Positions 46,950 to 54,935 of a stretch of DNA of 64,000 nt are shown one piece after another. Position 1 is the first letter of the stretch, and each line of letters opens with the position of its first letter. The DNA comes from Acidovorax sp. Leaf191 (GTDB lineage Bacteria; Pseudomonadota; Gammaproteobacteria; Burkholderiales; Burkholderiaceae_C). Made by a program: the position numbers and the translations under genes. The notes below the pieces were generated by a model. It was not told the origin of the DNA. It was given only the letters and a program-made list of their open reading frames with translations, and searched no databases. The stretch lies in contig NZ_LMPT01000001.1 of NCBI RefSeq assembly GCF_001424425.1, forward strand, positions 61,291-125,290, given 5' to 3'.

Positions 46950-46971
46950 GGGCAAGCTTGAGAGCTTGCCC
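46950..46971 (+). terminator. Hairpin after the HigBA unit
   Basis: Perfect 9-bp stem gggcaagct / agcttgccc with a TGAG loop; the T-tract is short (tta). Separates the toxin-antitoxin unit from the ubiquitin-like operon. Confidence 0.6.
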
Positions 46972-47128
46972 TTAGGGGTGAATCTGACGCTAACGCCCGA
47001 CTCGGTTTGGCGATTGAGAGTGTGTTTGCGTCGGAGCCCCTAGTCAAGGCTTCCAAGCGATGTCTGTGGTCTTTCGTGGCTTTCCGGTCACTGAAAAAAG
47101 TTCATTTCGCTTCAAGAAAGGGGCAACC

Positions 47129-48235
47129 ATGCCCAACGCAAACGCATTCTCTCCTGCCCCAGATGGGCACTTCATCGAGGTCGCTGGCCTCGACCTCGTG
47201 TTCAAGCCTGTTCCTCTGGCTGACCACACCCCCACCGGAGCGCAAATTGCCAGCGCAGCTGGTTACAGCGATGCCCAGGTGGTCACCGTTCTCCACCTGT
47301 TGCCGAACGGCGAACTGGAAGACATTCGCCCTACTGAGGCGGTCAGCGTCATGGAGCCCGGTGGGCGGTTCATCGTCGCCGTCACCGACCGCTCGTATCG
47401 GCTGACCATCGATGGCAAACGCATTGATTGGCCGGTGCAGCGGATCTCCGGGAGCATCCTGCGTCATCTCGGCGTAGTTCAGGCAAATAAACTCCTCTAC
47501 CTGGAACGCCAAGACAAGGCTGACGTTGTCGTCGAAGACCACGACTTGGTCGATCTTGGCCATGCAGGGGTTGAAGCCTTCTACAGCCGAGCACCGGTCT
47601 GGATCGTCAACATTCAGGGCGTCCGGCTCGAGGTGGCGACTCCCACGATCGTTGTCAGCGAAGCGATGCGCCAAGCGGGCTTTGACACCAATCAAGGCTG
47701 GCACATCTTCCTCAAGGTGGCAGGGCAACCAAAGCAGGCACTGGAACTCACCTCAGTCGTTGACTTGCGGGCCCCCGGTATTGAGAAGATCCGGTTGACC
47801 CCGAAAGACGTGAGCAACGGTGAAGCGGCACAAGCTCTTCGCCGTGACTTCCCGCTGCTGGATGTCGACGAACGCTTTCTCGACGAGCACTTCGTCCAGT
47901 GGGAGACGGTGCTCGACAACCAGCGGCGCTGGCTTCTGATCTTTGGATATCCGGTGCCCACGGGCTACAACGAACAGCAGGTCACCCTGGCCGTCGAAGT
48001 GCCGCCGACCTACCCCGGCGCGCAAATCGATATGTTCTATGTCTTCCCGAATCTCGCGCTCAACAGTGGCCAACTGATTGAGTGCACGCAGGTTCAGGAG
48101 GCCATCTGTGGACTGTCTTACCAGCGGTGGTCACGCCACCGGTCCTATGCCTGTCAGTGGCGACCGGACTCCGACAACGTCGTGACGCACCTTGCCTTGG
48201 TCGAGTCGGCGCTGGCCAAGGAGGTTCAGCAATGA
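47129..48235 (+). CDS. Triple ubiquitin-like protein fused to an E2-like domain (368 aa)
   Basis: Three beta-grasp (multiubiquitin-type) units: about 14-84 (HFIEVAGLDLVFKP), 89-152 (SYRLTIDGKRIDWP ... NKLLYLER) and 157-225 (VWIVNIQGVRLEVATPTI). A prokaryotic E2 family E-like domain follows at about 238-365, with the flap YNEQQVTLAVEVPPTYPG (280-297) and candidate catalytic cysteines C319, C327 and C342. AAAGGGG precedes ATG 47129; the extension to 47060 has no such site. No Gly-Gly terminus is exposed because the E2 domain closes the chain, so the Ub units would have to be released by cleavage, act in cis, or be structural. First gene of the operon, overlapping the next by ATGA. Confidence 0.85.
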   Translation: MPNANAFSPAPDGHFIEVAGLDLVFKPVPLADHTPTGAQIASAAGYSDAQVVTVLHLLPNGELEDIRPTEAVSVMEPGGRFIVAVTDRSYRLTIDGKRIDWPVQRISGSILRHLGVVQANKLLYLERQDKADVVVEDHDLVDLGHAGVEAFYSRAPVWIVNIQGVRLEVATPTIVVSEAMRQAGFDTNQGWHIFLKVAGQPKQALELTSVVDLRAPGIEKIRLTPKDVSNGEAAQALRRDFPLLDVDERFLDEHFVQWETVLDNQRRWLLIFGYPVPTGYNEQQVTLAVEVPPTYPGAQIDMFYVFPNLALNSGQLIECTQVQEAICGLSYQRWSRHRSYACQWRPDSDNVVTHLALVESALAKEVQQ

Positions 48236-49623
48236 ACCCGTCGACCAACCTGACGATCACCACCGCCCTTCATCAGAAACTGCACGCTCACCTCTTTCCG
48301 GGTGATGGCCTTGAAGCAGCCGCCATCTTGCTCTGTGCTCGGACTCCGGGGCCGCGGGTGCGGCTGCTCGTGAAAGAGGTCTTGCTGGTGCCGCATTCAG
48401 CCTGCAAGGAGCGACGCTCGGACTATCTGGTTTGGCCTGGGGCGGCGATCGAAGAGGCAATCGACTTGGCGGAAGCTGATGGCCTCTCTTTGATGTTGAC
48501 CCACTCGCATCCGGGCGGTCTGTTCGGCTTCTCGCGGCATGACGACCAGAGCGATCTGGTGACGGTGCCCGGCCTCATTCAAGCGCTTGGCGGCCTGCAC
48601 GGCACAGCAATCATGACCCCTGACGGCGCCATGCTGGCACGTCTCTACCAACAGGACTTGTCACCTATCGCGATTAAGTCTGTGATGGTTGCTGGTGATG
48701 ATCTCACCTGGCACTGGACCGACAGGCAGTTCAGCCCTCGACCAACTGCATTCACCAGCGAGGCGACCCAAGAGCTCGGTCGGCTCAGTGCCTGTGTAAT
48801 CGGTGTGTCGGGCACAGGTTCGCTTGTTGCTGAGCAACTCGCGAGGCTTGGATTCGGCCAGGTGATCCTCATCGACTTCGACAAGCTTGAACTGCGCAAC
48901 CTGAATCGAATCGTCAACTCAACGCTGGAAGACGCCAAGGTTCAACGACCTAAGGTCTTCGCCTTCGCCGATGCTGTGACCCGCTACAGAGGGGAGGGGG
49001 TTGCAGTGCCGGTGAACGCTTCAATCTCGACCCGCGAAGGAGTACTCCAGGCCAGCCAGGCCGACGTGATGTTCTCGTGCGTCGACACCCTTGACGCTCG
49101 ACAGATCGCAGATCTTCTGGGTGCCAGTTTCTTGATCCCGCTGTTCGACGTAGGGGTCTCGATCCCCACCAGAAAAGCGAAGCGAGGAGCTGCCATCGCT
49201 GACGTCTGCGGGCGCATTGACTACGTCAGCCCAGGTGGCCCGACGCTTCAAGAGCGTGGGGTCTACGACCCCGCTTCGCTGCGCGCAGAGTACCTGCGGC
49301 GTTCAGCGCCAGATGCGCACACGGAAGAGATGCAGGCCGGCTATTTGCGCGGCGTTGCCGAAGAGGCGCCAGCAGTCATCGCGTTGAACATGAGGGCGGC
49401 ATCCGCGTGTGTGATGGAGTTCATCGCGCGGGCCTACCCATTTCGCCACGAGTCCAACGCTGCGTACGCCAGAACGCAATTCAGCCTCGCTGCAAATGAA
49501 GAGGAAGCCTTCCCGGTCGAGTCTTTCCAGCTGGCGACCAACCCGCAGTTCGCACGCGGCGACTTGGAGCCGCTCCTAGGGCTACCCGCCCTTCGCATTC
49601 CGAAGTCGAAGGCATTTGCATGA
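48232..49623 (+). CDS. JAB deubiquitinase-E1 (ThiF) fusion (463 aa)
   Basis: N-terminal JAMM peptidase with every metal or catalytic residue in register: E28, H91-x-H93-P, then S101-x2-D104 (H-x-H-x7-S-x2-D). C-terminal ThiF/E1 adenylation domain: Rossmann motif VIGVSGTGSLVAEQLARLGF at 189-208, acidic IDFDKLELRNLNR and the aspartate of SCVDTLDAR. At the place where many ThiF proteins read PG-x-P-C-L-x-C, this one has SPGGPTLQ (333-340) with no Cys, so zinc or thiol chemistry there is absent; C283, C326 and C393 are other candidates. It would activate the modifier and also remove or process it. Coupled to both neighbours by 4-bp overlaps. Confidence 0.9.
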   Translation: MNPSTNLTITTALHQKLHAHLFPGDGLEAAAILLCARTPGPRVRLLVKEVLLVPHSACKERRSDYLVWPGAAIEEAIDLAEADGLSLMLTHSHPGGLFGFSRHDDQSDLVTVPGLIQALGGLHGTAIMTPDGAMLARLYQQDLSPIAIKSVMVAGDDLTWHWTDRQFSPRPTAFTSEATQELGRLSACVIGVSGTGSLVAEQLARLGFGQVILIDFDKLELRNLNRIVNSTLEDAKVQRPKVFAFADAVTRYRGEGVAVPVNASISTREGVLQASQADVMFSCVDTLDARQIADLLGASFLIPLFDVGVSIPTRKAKRGAAIADVCGRIDYVSPGGPTLQERGVYDPASLRAEYLRRSAPDAHTEEMQAGYLRGVAEEAPAVIALNMRAASACVMEFIARAYPFRHESNAAYARTQFSLAANEEEAFPVESFQLATNPQFARGDLEPLLGLPALRIPKSKAFA

Positions 49624-49952
49624 ATGCAAAGCGGCTGTTGCTGAGGCTGTTTGAATTCGTGGCGCCGGGTCGCCGTCTTCAGGTACTTAGCGGAGACAGC
49701 CTGCCTCTGAGGCTGCCGTTCAGGGCCCTCGTACTGGCGCGGGACGACGACGAAGACTGGTGTGTAGGCATGCGCTGCCCTTGCGGGTGCGGTAGGAAGA
49801 TCGAACTGTTGTTGATCAAGGAGGCGGCACCGCGCTGGGATCTGGAGCTGGACCGGAACGGCCTCCCATCCTTAACCCCTTCGGTGTGGCTTCGTGACGG
49901 CTGCCGGTCGCACTTCTGGGTTCGCAAAGGCAAGGTTATATGGTGCTCCTAG
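49620..49952 (+). CDS. DUF6527-family metal-binding protein (110 aa)
   Basis: Short protein with four clustered Cys/His ligands: MRCPCGCGRKIELLL (C52, C54, C56), WLRDGCRSHFWVRKGKVIWC (C95, H98, C109). The pattern and its position after a JAB/E1 gene are those of DUF6527, a family that recurs in bacterial ubiquitin-like operons. It may be a target, an adaptor or a reader of the modifier; no activity is known to me. Overlaps the E1 stop by 4 bp. Confidence 0.75.
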   Translation: MNAKRLLLRLFEFVAPGRRLQVLSGDSLPLRLPFRALVLARDDDEDWCVGMRCPCGCGRKIELLLIKEAAPRWDLELDRNGLPSLTPSVWLRDGCRSHFWVRKGKVIWCS

Positions 49953-50162
49953 CCCGCAGCTTTCCCAAGTCGTGAGGCCGACACAACAGCAAAGTCAAGG
50001 AGTCGCGAGGCGACGAAACCGGGCCGGATCAGTCAGCCTAACCGAAGCCGCCACGGGGAACGAGGGCCTTGCTGAGTAAGTCCCTCAGCATTGCGACCCG
50101 CTTTCGTAACAGCGCCGCCCTCTGCCCAAAAGACGGACAGGCCTCAGTCCGTCGGTTTCCGG

Positions 50163-50202
50163 TGTCTCAGACATTAATGCCACGTCTCGGACATTGATGG
50201 CA
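50163..50202 (+). repeat. Tandem 20-bp pair (2 x)
   Basis: tgtctcagacattaatgcca (50163-50182) followed at once by cgtctcggacattgatggca (50183-50202), 16 of 20 identical. Could be further transposase or repressor sites inside the right end. Confidence 0.65.
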
Positions 50203-50346
50203 AAGAACAGCGGACGCAAAGCCGAGGCAGCCCCGCAGTGATTCACGGACTTAGCAAAATCGCAAAACTTTCCAGCTAGGCCAGCACGCTGCTCCGTGCG
50301 CTTATCGGCAGAGAGTGCCAACCGTAAGTCAGCCAGATCCCGTCTA

Positions 50347-50377
50347 TGTTCGCAAAGTTCACTCTTTGTTATCAACA
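50347..50377 (+). repeat. TnsB-site-like repeat, right end, copy A
   Basis: 31-bp unit starting tgttcgcaaagttcactctt. It is similar to copy B 42 bp downstream and, inverted, to 1198-1226. Confidence 0.65.
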
Positions 50378-50388
50378 GATCTACATTC

Positions 50389-50419
50389 TGTTTGCAAAAT
50401 CCACTCTCTGTTAGCAACA
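50389..50419 (+). repeat. TnsB-site-like repeat, right end, copy B
   Basis: 31-bp unit starting tgtttgcaaaatccactctc, about 26 of 31 identical to copy A. It abuts the proposed terminus ACCAACA at 50420-50426. Confidence 0.65.
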
Positions 50420-50435
50420 ACCAACACCCTGAACC

Positions 50436-51074
50436 ATGCTCCGCTATCTGACCGTCCCCGTCACGGCGTTCCAACAGAACTGCTCCATCGTCTGGTGCGA
50501 TGCCACCCACAAGGCCGCGGTCATCGACCCGGGCGGCGATCTCGACACGCTGCTGGCCGAGACCGAGCGGCGGGGCCTGGCCCTGGAGCAGATCTGGCTC
50601 ACGCACGCGCACATCGACCATGCGGGTGGCACGGGCGAACTGGCGCAGCGCCTGACCCTGCCCATCGTGGGCCCCCACCCCGGTGACCAGTTCTGGATCG
50701 ACGGGCTGCCGCAGCAAAGCGCGATGTTCGGCTTTCCGCCAGCACAACCGTTCACGCCCACGCGCTGGCTGGCCGATGGCGACACGGTGCAGATCGGCCA
50801 CGAGACGCTGCAGGTGCGGCACTGCCCCGGGCACACACCCGGCCACGTGGTGTTCCACGCCCCGCAGATCGACCGCGCCTTCGTCGGTGACGTGCTCTTT
50901 GCCGGCAGCATCGGGCGCACGGACTTTCCGATGGGCAACCACCAGGACCTCATCGACAGCATCACCCAGCGGCTGTGGCCCATGGGCGACCAGACGGTGT
51001 TCATCCCCGGGCATGGCCCGGAGAGCACCTTCGGGCGGGAGCGCCAGAGCAATCCCTACGTGGGCGGGACCTGA
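50436..51074 (+). CDS. MBL-fold metallo-hydrolase, YcbL/glyoxalase II-like (212 aa)
   Basis: Zinc motif H57-x-H59-x-D61-H62 (THAHIDH), later H of CPGHTPGH, D of VGDVLFAGSIGRTDFP and the closing FIPGHGPESTFGRER. Length and motifs fit the YcbL-type glyoxalase II group. There is no Shine-Dalgarno in the 9 bases (ccctgaacc) between the proposed transposon terminus and the ATG, so the insertion may have separated the gene from its native leader. Confidence 0.92.
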   Translation: MLRYLTVPVTAFQQNCSIVWCDATHKAAVIDPGGDLDTLLAETERRGLALEQIWLTHAHIDHAGGTGELAQRLTLPIVGPHPGDQFWIDGLPQQSAMFGFPPAQPFTPTRWLADGDTVQIGHETLQVRHCPGHTPGHVVFHAPQIDRAFVGDVLFAGSIGRTDFPMGNHQDLIDSITQRLWPMGDQTVFIPGHGPESTFGRERQSNPYVGGT

Positions 51075-51107
51075 TCAGCCTGCGGTGCACGAAGGCCTCC
51101 AGGGTTC

Positions 51108-51154
51108 TTTTTGGTCCCTACCGCTCACTGCGCAAGCGGTAGCAGCTATCAAAA
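51108..51154 (-). repeat. Comamonadaceae-type dispersed hairpin repeat, copy 1
   Basis: Stem taccgct (51119-51125) / agcggta (51135-51141) flanked by tttttggt and gctatcaaaa. The reverse-oriented relative lies at 63649-63705. The rest of the 319-bp gap between the MBL and GGDEF genes holds nothing I can identify. Confidence 0.6.
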
Positions 51155-51393
51155 TGGGAGCATTCGCATTCCAGCGGATGACGCCGATGCATGCGCTGCA
51201 GCCCAGGCCAGCGCTGCCGTCCGGGCCTGCACCCGTACCCGTACCTGCACCCAAGGGTCCACCGAAGCAGGCTTTCCGGCAACTGACCGGTATTCGCTGC
51301 CCTGATCGTCGGATGCCTCGCGCAGGCGCGGCCTAGGATGTGACATTTTGTTAACAACCTCGGGCGTCATGCGCCCTCCGGCTGCTGCACGCC

Positions 51394-52500
51394 ATGGATT
51401 CCTCTGCAAGCTCCTCCCCGCCCGCACCCCGTGCACCACGCCCCTACGAGCCTGCGCAGCGCGGCTCCAGCGTGGCGGGCAAGGCCTATTGGGCGATGGC
51501 GCAGCGGGTGGCGCTCACCGCAGCCTGCATCGATGGGCTGTACATCGCACTGTTTCTCTGGCTGGGCTCGGTGCCGCTCGCGCTGGTCAATGTGGTCAGC
51601 ATCGCGATGTACCTGTGCGCCCATGCGCTCATCCGGCGGCGGCGCAACACGGCCGGCATCCTGCTCATCTGGCTGGAGGTGATCGCGCACTCGGCGCTGG
51701 GATCGCTGCTCGTGGGCTGGGACAGCGGCTTTCACTACTACCTGTTGCTGTTCATTCCTGCGGTGGTGATCGCCAACTCCGGCCGCTACGCCGTCCCCGT
51801 GGTGCTGGCGCTGCTGGCCTACTACCTGGGGCTGCGCCTGGTGTGCGACCACCTGGGCCCGCTGGCACCGCTGGCCGGGCAGGGGCAGAAGATCGTCAAC
51901 ATGTTGCACGTGTGCGTGGTCTTCGGCATGTTCGCGGCGCTGGCGGCGTTCTACCGGCGCACCATCCTGATCGCCGAGAACCGCCTGCTCAGGCAGGCCA
52001 CGCTCGATGCGCTGACGGGGCTGAACAACCGGGCGCACTTCCAGACGCTGGCCGGGCACACGCTCACCCGCATCCAGCGCACGGGCGAGCCGGTGGCGCT
52101 CATGCTGTGCGACATCGACCATTTCAAGCAGGTGAACGACCGCCACGGCCACGCGGCGGGGGACCGCGTTCTGGTGGCCGTGGCGCAGGTGCTCGCCGGC
52201 CAACTGCGCGAGAGCGACGTGCTCGCGCGCTGGGGCGGCGAGGAGTTTCTGGCGCTCATGCCGGCCAGTTCGCTGGCATCCGCCGTGGAGGTGGCTGAGC
52301 GCATCCGCGCGGCCATCGAGCGGATTACCCTGGACCACCAGGGTGTGCCCGTGCCGCTGACGATGTCGTTCGGCGTGGCGCAGGTGGCCAGCAGCGACGA
52401 CCTGCCCGCGGCCATCGCGAGCGCCGACAAGGCGCTGTACCGCAGCAAGCACGACGGCCGCAACCGCGTGACCGCTCAGCCCTTGCGTGCCGCTTCGTAG
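51394..52500 (+). CDS. Membrane-bound diguanylate cyclase (368 aa)
   Basis: Six hydrophobic helices between residues 37 and 186, then a GGDEF domain with active motif G281-G-E-E-F285 and an RESD inhibitory site (R272-x-x-D275) exactly five residues before it. The enzyme should make cyclic di-GMP from GTP and be feedback-inhibited. Signal sensed by the membrane part is unknown. Its last 25 bp overlap the convergent M48 gene. Confidence 0.93.
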   Translation: MDSSASSSPPAPRAPRPYEPAQRGSSVAGKAYWAMAQRVALTAACIDGLYIALFLWLGSVPLALVNVVSIAMYLCAHALIRRRRNTAGILLIWLEVIAHSALGSLLVGWDSGFHYYLLLFIPAVVIANSGRYAVPVVLALLAYYLGLRLVCDHLGPLAPLAGQGQKIVNMLHVCVVFGMFAALAAFYRRTILIAENRLLRQATLDALTGLNNRAHFQTLAGHTLTRIQRTGEPVALMLCDIDHFKQVNDRHGHAAGDRVLVAVAQVLAGQLRESDVLARWGGEEFLALMPASSLASAVEVAERIRAAIERITLDHQGVPVPLTMSFGVAQVASSDDLPAAIASADKALYRSKHDGRNRVTAQPLRAAS

Positions 52501-53324
52501 AGCTTTTGCACCTTGGGCACGTTCATCTCCAGCTCCTTGATGCGCGCGGGGCCCGAGGGGTGGGTGGACAGAAAGGCCAGCCCGCCCTGCTTGCCGCCCG
52601 TGGCATTGCCCATCTTCTTCCACAGGCTGACCGACGCCGCGGGGTCGAACCCGCCGCGGGCCGCCAGCTCCAGCCCCACCAGGTCGGCCTCGCTCTCGTC
52701 CGACCGGCTGAACTGCAGCGTGAGCAGCTGCCCGCCCAGGCCGGCCGCGGCCTGGCCCAGATCGCCCAGCCCCAGCAGCTGCGAGCCCAGGCGCAGCGCC
52801 AGGTTGGTACCCTGGGTCTTGGCCAGGCGTTCGCGCGCATGCTCGCGCAGGGCATGGGCCATTTCGTGGCCCATGATCATCGCGGTCTCATCGTCGGTGA
52901 GCTTGAGCTGATCGAGGATGCCGGTGTAGAAGGCGATCTTGCCGCCGGGCATGCAAAAGGCGTTGATCTGCTGGCTGCCGATCAGGTTGACCTCCCAGCG
53001 CCACTGCTTGGCGCGGTCGTTCCACGGCGCGGTGTACGGGATCAGGCGCTTGGCGATGGCATGCAGGCGCTGCAGCTGCGGGTGGCCCTCCGGCGCGAGC
53101 GCACGCTTGGCCTTGGCCTGCTCGAGCATCTGGCGGTACTGCTGGGCGGCGGAGTTCTCCAGCGTTTCCGCCGGGATCAGCTTGCGCACACTGGAGGCCG
53201 TGCCCACATCCACCTGCGCCATCACGGGCGCGGCAGCGGTGGCGCCAGCGGCCAGCAGGAAGGCGCGGCGCGCGGACCAGGGCGACGAGGGAGCGACGGA
53301 AGGCGTGGGGCACAGAAGGCACAT
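52476..53324 (-). CDS. M48-family periplasmic metalloprotease (282 aa)
   Basis: Starts ATG 53324 after CAGGTGA. The Tat-like N-terminus SARRAFLLAAGATAAAPVMA suggests export. Zinc motif H-E-M-A-H in MIMGHEMAHALREHARE and distal acidic SDESEADLVGLELAARGGFD. The layout is like LoiP/YggG proteases that clear misfolded outer-membrane components. Convergent overlap of 25 bp with the diguanylate cyclase gene. Confidence 0.9.
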   Translation of the reverse strand: MCLLCPTPSVAPSSPWSARRAFLLAAGATAAAPVMAQVDVGTASSVRKLIPAETLENSAAQQYRQMLEQAKAKRALAPEGHPQLQRLHAIAKRLIPYTAPWNDRAKQWRWEVNLIGSQQINAFCMPGGKIAFYTGILDQLKLTDDETAMIMGHEMAHALREHARERLAKTQGTNLALRLGSQLLGLGDLGQAAAGLGGQLLTLQFSRSDESEADLVGLELAARGGFDPAASVSLWKKMGNATGGKQGGLAFLSTHPSGPARIKELEMNVPKVQKLYEAARKG

Positions 53325-53495
53325 ACCGGATCACCTGAAGGGAAGGGAAGAGGGCAAGGGAATAATAGGCGGCTGCACTGACGCGGGACCGCACGGCACA
53401 GGCCGTGTCCCCCGCAGCGGCGTTGCCAGCCCGATGGAGGCCGGCGCGCCAGGCTGCAAGGTGTCAGCGATGATAGACAAAACCCCCGGGCGCCC

Positions 53496-54935
53496 ATGTC
53501 AGACACCTCCGCCAACCAATCCCCCTCCACCCACCCCGCCCTGCCCCCCGAAACGCCCCGCCGCACCCCCTGGCTGCAGACGCTGCGCGTGTACCTGGAG
53601 CCCGCCAGCCTGCGCATGCTCACGCTCGGCTTCGCGGCCGGGCTGCCGCTGCTGCTGGTGCTGGGCACGCTGTCGTTTCGCCTGCGCGAGGCGGGCATCG
53701 ACCGCAGCACCATCGGCTACCTGAGCTGGGTGGGCCTGGCCTACGGATTCAAATGGGTGTGGGCGCCGCTGGTGGACCGCATGCCCATCCCCGGCCTGAC
53801 CGCGCTGCTGGGCCGGCGCCGCAGCTGGCTGCTGCTGTCGCAGGCCATCGTGGTCGCCGGGCTGATCGGCATGGCGGTCTGCGACCCGCGCCTGACCCTC
53901 GGGCCCATCGTGTGGTGCGCGCTGGCGGTGGCGTTCGGCTCGGCCACGCAGGACATCGCGCTCGACGCGTACCGCATCGAATCGGCCGACGCCAACCACC
54001 AGGCGGCGCTGGCCGCGTCCTACCAGACGGGCTACCGCCTGGCCATGATCTGGGCGGGCGCGGGCGTGCTGTGGATCGCGGCACGCGCCGAGGTGGCACC
54101 GGCCCTCGGCCAGGCCATCGCCCAAGGTGCGGCGGCCTACCAGAACGGCGCCTGGCGAACGGCCTACCTGGTGATGGCCGCCTCGATGGCCGTGGGCGTG
54201 GTCACGGTGCTGTTCTCGCGCGAGCCCGCGCCGGTGCAGCTGCCCCCCGCGAAGAACGCGGCCGAATGGATCCAGGGCGCGATGATCGAGCCGTTTGCCG
54301 ACTTCCTGCGCCGCTACGGCTGGCACGCGGCGCTGATCCTCGCACTCATCGCCGTCTACCGCATCAGCGACGTGGTGATGGGCATCATGGCCAACCCGTT
54401 CTACGTGGACATGGGCTTCACCAAGGACGAGGTGGCCGCCGTCACCAAGGTGTACGGCGTCATCATGACCCTGGCGGGCGCCTTCGTGGGCGGCGTGCTG
54501 TCCATGCGCTTCGGCGTGATGCGCATCCTGATGCTGGGCGCCATCCTGAGCGCGGCCAGCAACCTGCTGTTCGCCTGGCTCGCAGGGCATGGGCACGATG
54601 TGACGGCGCTGATCGCGGTGGTCTCGGCCGACAACCTGGCCAGCGGCATCGCCTCGGCCGCGTTCATCGCCTACCTGTCGAGCCTGACCAACGTGAGCTA
54701 CTCGGCCACGCAGTACGCGCTGTTCAGCTCCATGATGCTGCTGCTGCCCAAGTTCGTCGCGGGGTTTTCGGGCGACTACGTGAACGCCTTCGGCTACGCG
54801 CACTTCTTCACGTCGACGGCGCTGCTGGGGCTGCCGGTGCTGGTGCTGGTGTGGCTGGCATCGCGGGTGCGGGCGCCTGCGGCACCACAGGCAACGCAAT
54901 CCGCACACACGTCCCCTGGCCCGGCGCAGCCGTGA
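53496..54935 (+). CDS. ampG: AmpG-like muropeptide permease, MFS (479 aa)
   Basis: About 12 transmembrane helices. Family marks: RMLTLGFAAGLPLLLVLGTL near the start, KWVWAPLVDRMPIP, ATQDIALDAYRIE and SDVVMGIMANPFYVDMGFTK. AmpG takes up anhydro-muropeptides for cell-wall recycling, which links to beta-lactamase induction in some species. The 3' end overlaps the convergent sensor kinase gene by 128 bp. Confidence 0.88.
   Translation: MSDTSANQSPSTHPALPPETPRRTPWLQTLRVYLEPASLRMLTLGFAAGLPLLLVLGTLSFRLREAGIDRSTIGYLSWVGLAYGFKWVWAPLVDRMPIPGLTALLGRRRSWLLLSQAIVVAGLIGMAVCDPRLTLGPIVWCALAVAFGSATQDIALDAYRIESADANHQAALAASYQTGYRLAMIWAGAGVLWIAARAEVAPALGQAIAQGAAAYQNGAWRTAYLVMAASMAVGVVTVLFSREPAPVQLPPAKNAAEWIQGAMIEPFADFLRRYGWHAALILALIAVYRISDVVMGIMANPFYVDMGFTKDEVAAVTKVYGVIMTLAGAFVGGVLSMRFGVMRILMLGAILSAASNLLFAWLAGHGHDVTALIAVVSADNLASGIASAAFIAYLSSLTNVSYSATQYALFSSMMLLLPKFVAGFSGDYVNAFGYAHFFTSTALLGLPVLVLVWLASRVRAPAAPQATQSAHTSPGPAQP

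Larger units (their letters stand above)
1063..50426. mobile_element. Putative Tn7-like transposon of about 49 kb with a defence cargo
   Basis: Inferred from three observations. A TnsABC/TniQ operon lies just inside the left side (1931-9017). Related repeats of about 30 bp sit at 1198-1226 and 1306-1336 and, inverted, at 50347-50377 and 50389-50419. A 7-bp inverted match TGTTGGT (1063-1069) / ACCAACA (50420-50426) lies outside them, in the TGT...ACA form usual for this superfamily. Against it: the flanking 5-mers CTTTT (1058-1062) and CCCTG (50427-50431) are not a target duplication; no repeat abuts the left terminus; and the operon reads toward the nearer end, whereas in Tn7 tnsA is next to its end and the operon reads inward. 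Exact ends are therefore provisional. The alternative is two separate elements sharing a repeat type. Confidence 0.5.
49953..50435. other. 483-bp non-coding stretch holding the right transposon end
   Basis: No gene is supported. It contains a tandem pair of 20-bp units (50163-50202), a partial repeat near 50249-50270 (acttagcaaaatcgcaaaac), the two 31-bp repeats and the ACCAACA terminus at 50420-50426. The MBL gene starts 10 bp later. Confidence 0.6.

Noticed and set aside
1058..50431. Target-site duplication of the proposed transposon
   Set aside because: CTTTT on the left and CCCTG on the right do not match, so no duplication is claimed and the exact termini stay open.
50085..51014. Minus-strand ORF of 309 codons over the MBL gene and transposon end
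   Set aside because: Shadow of the MBL gene; the remaining part translates repeat DNA.
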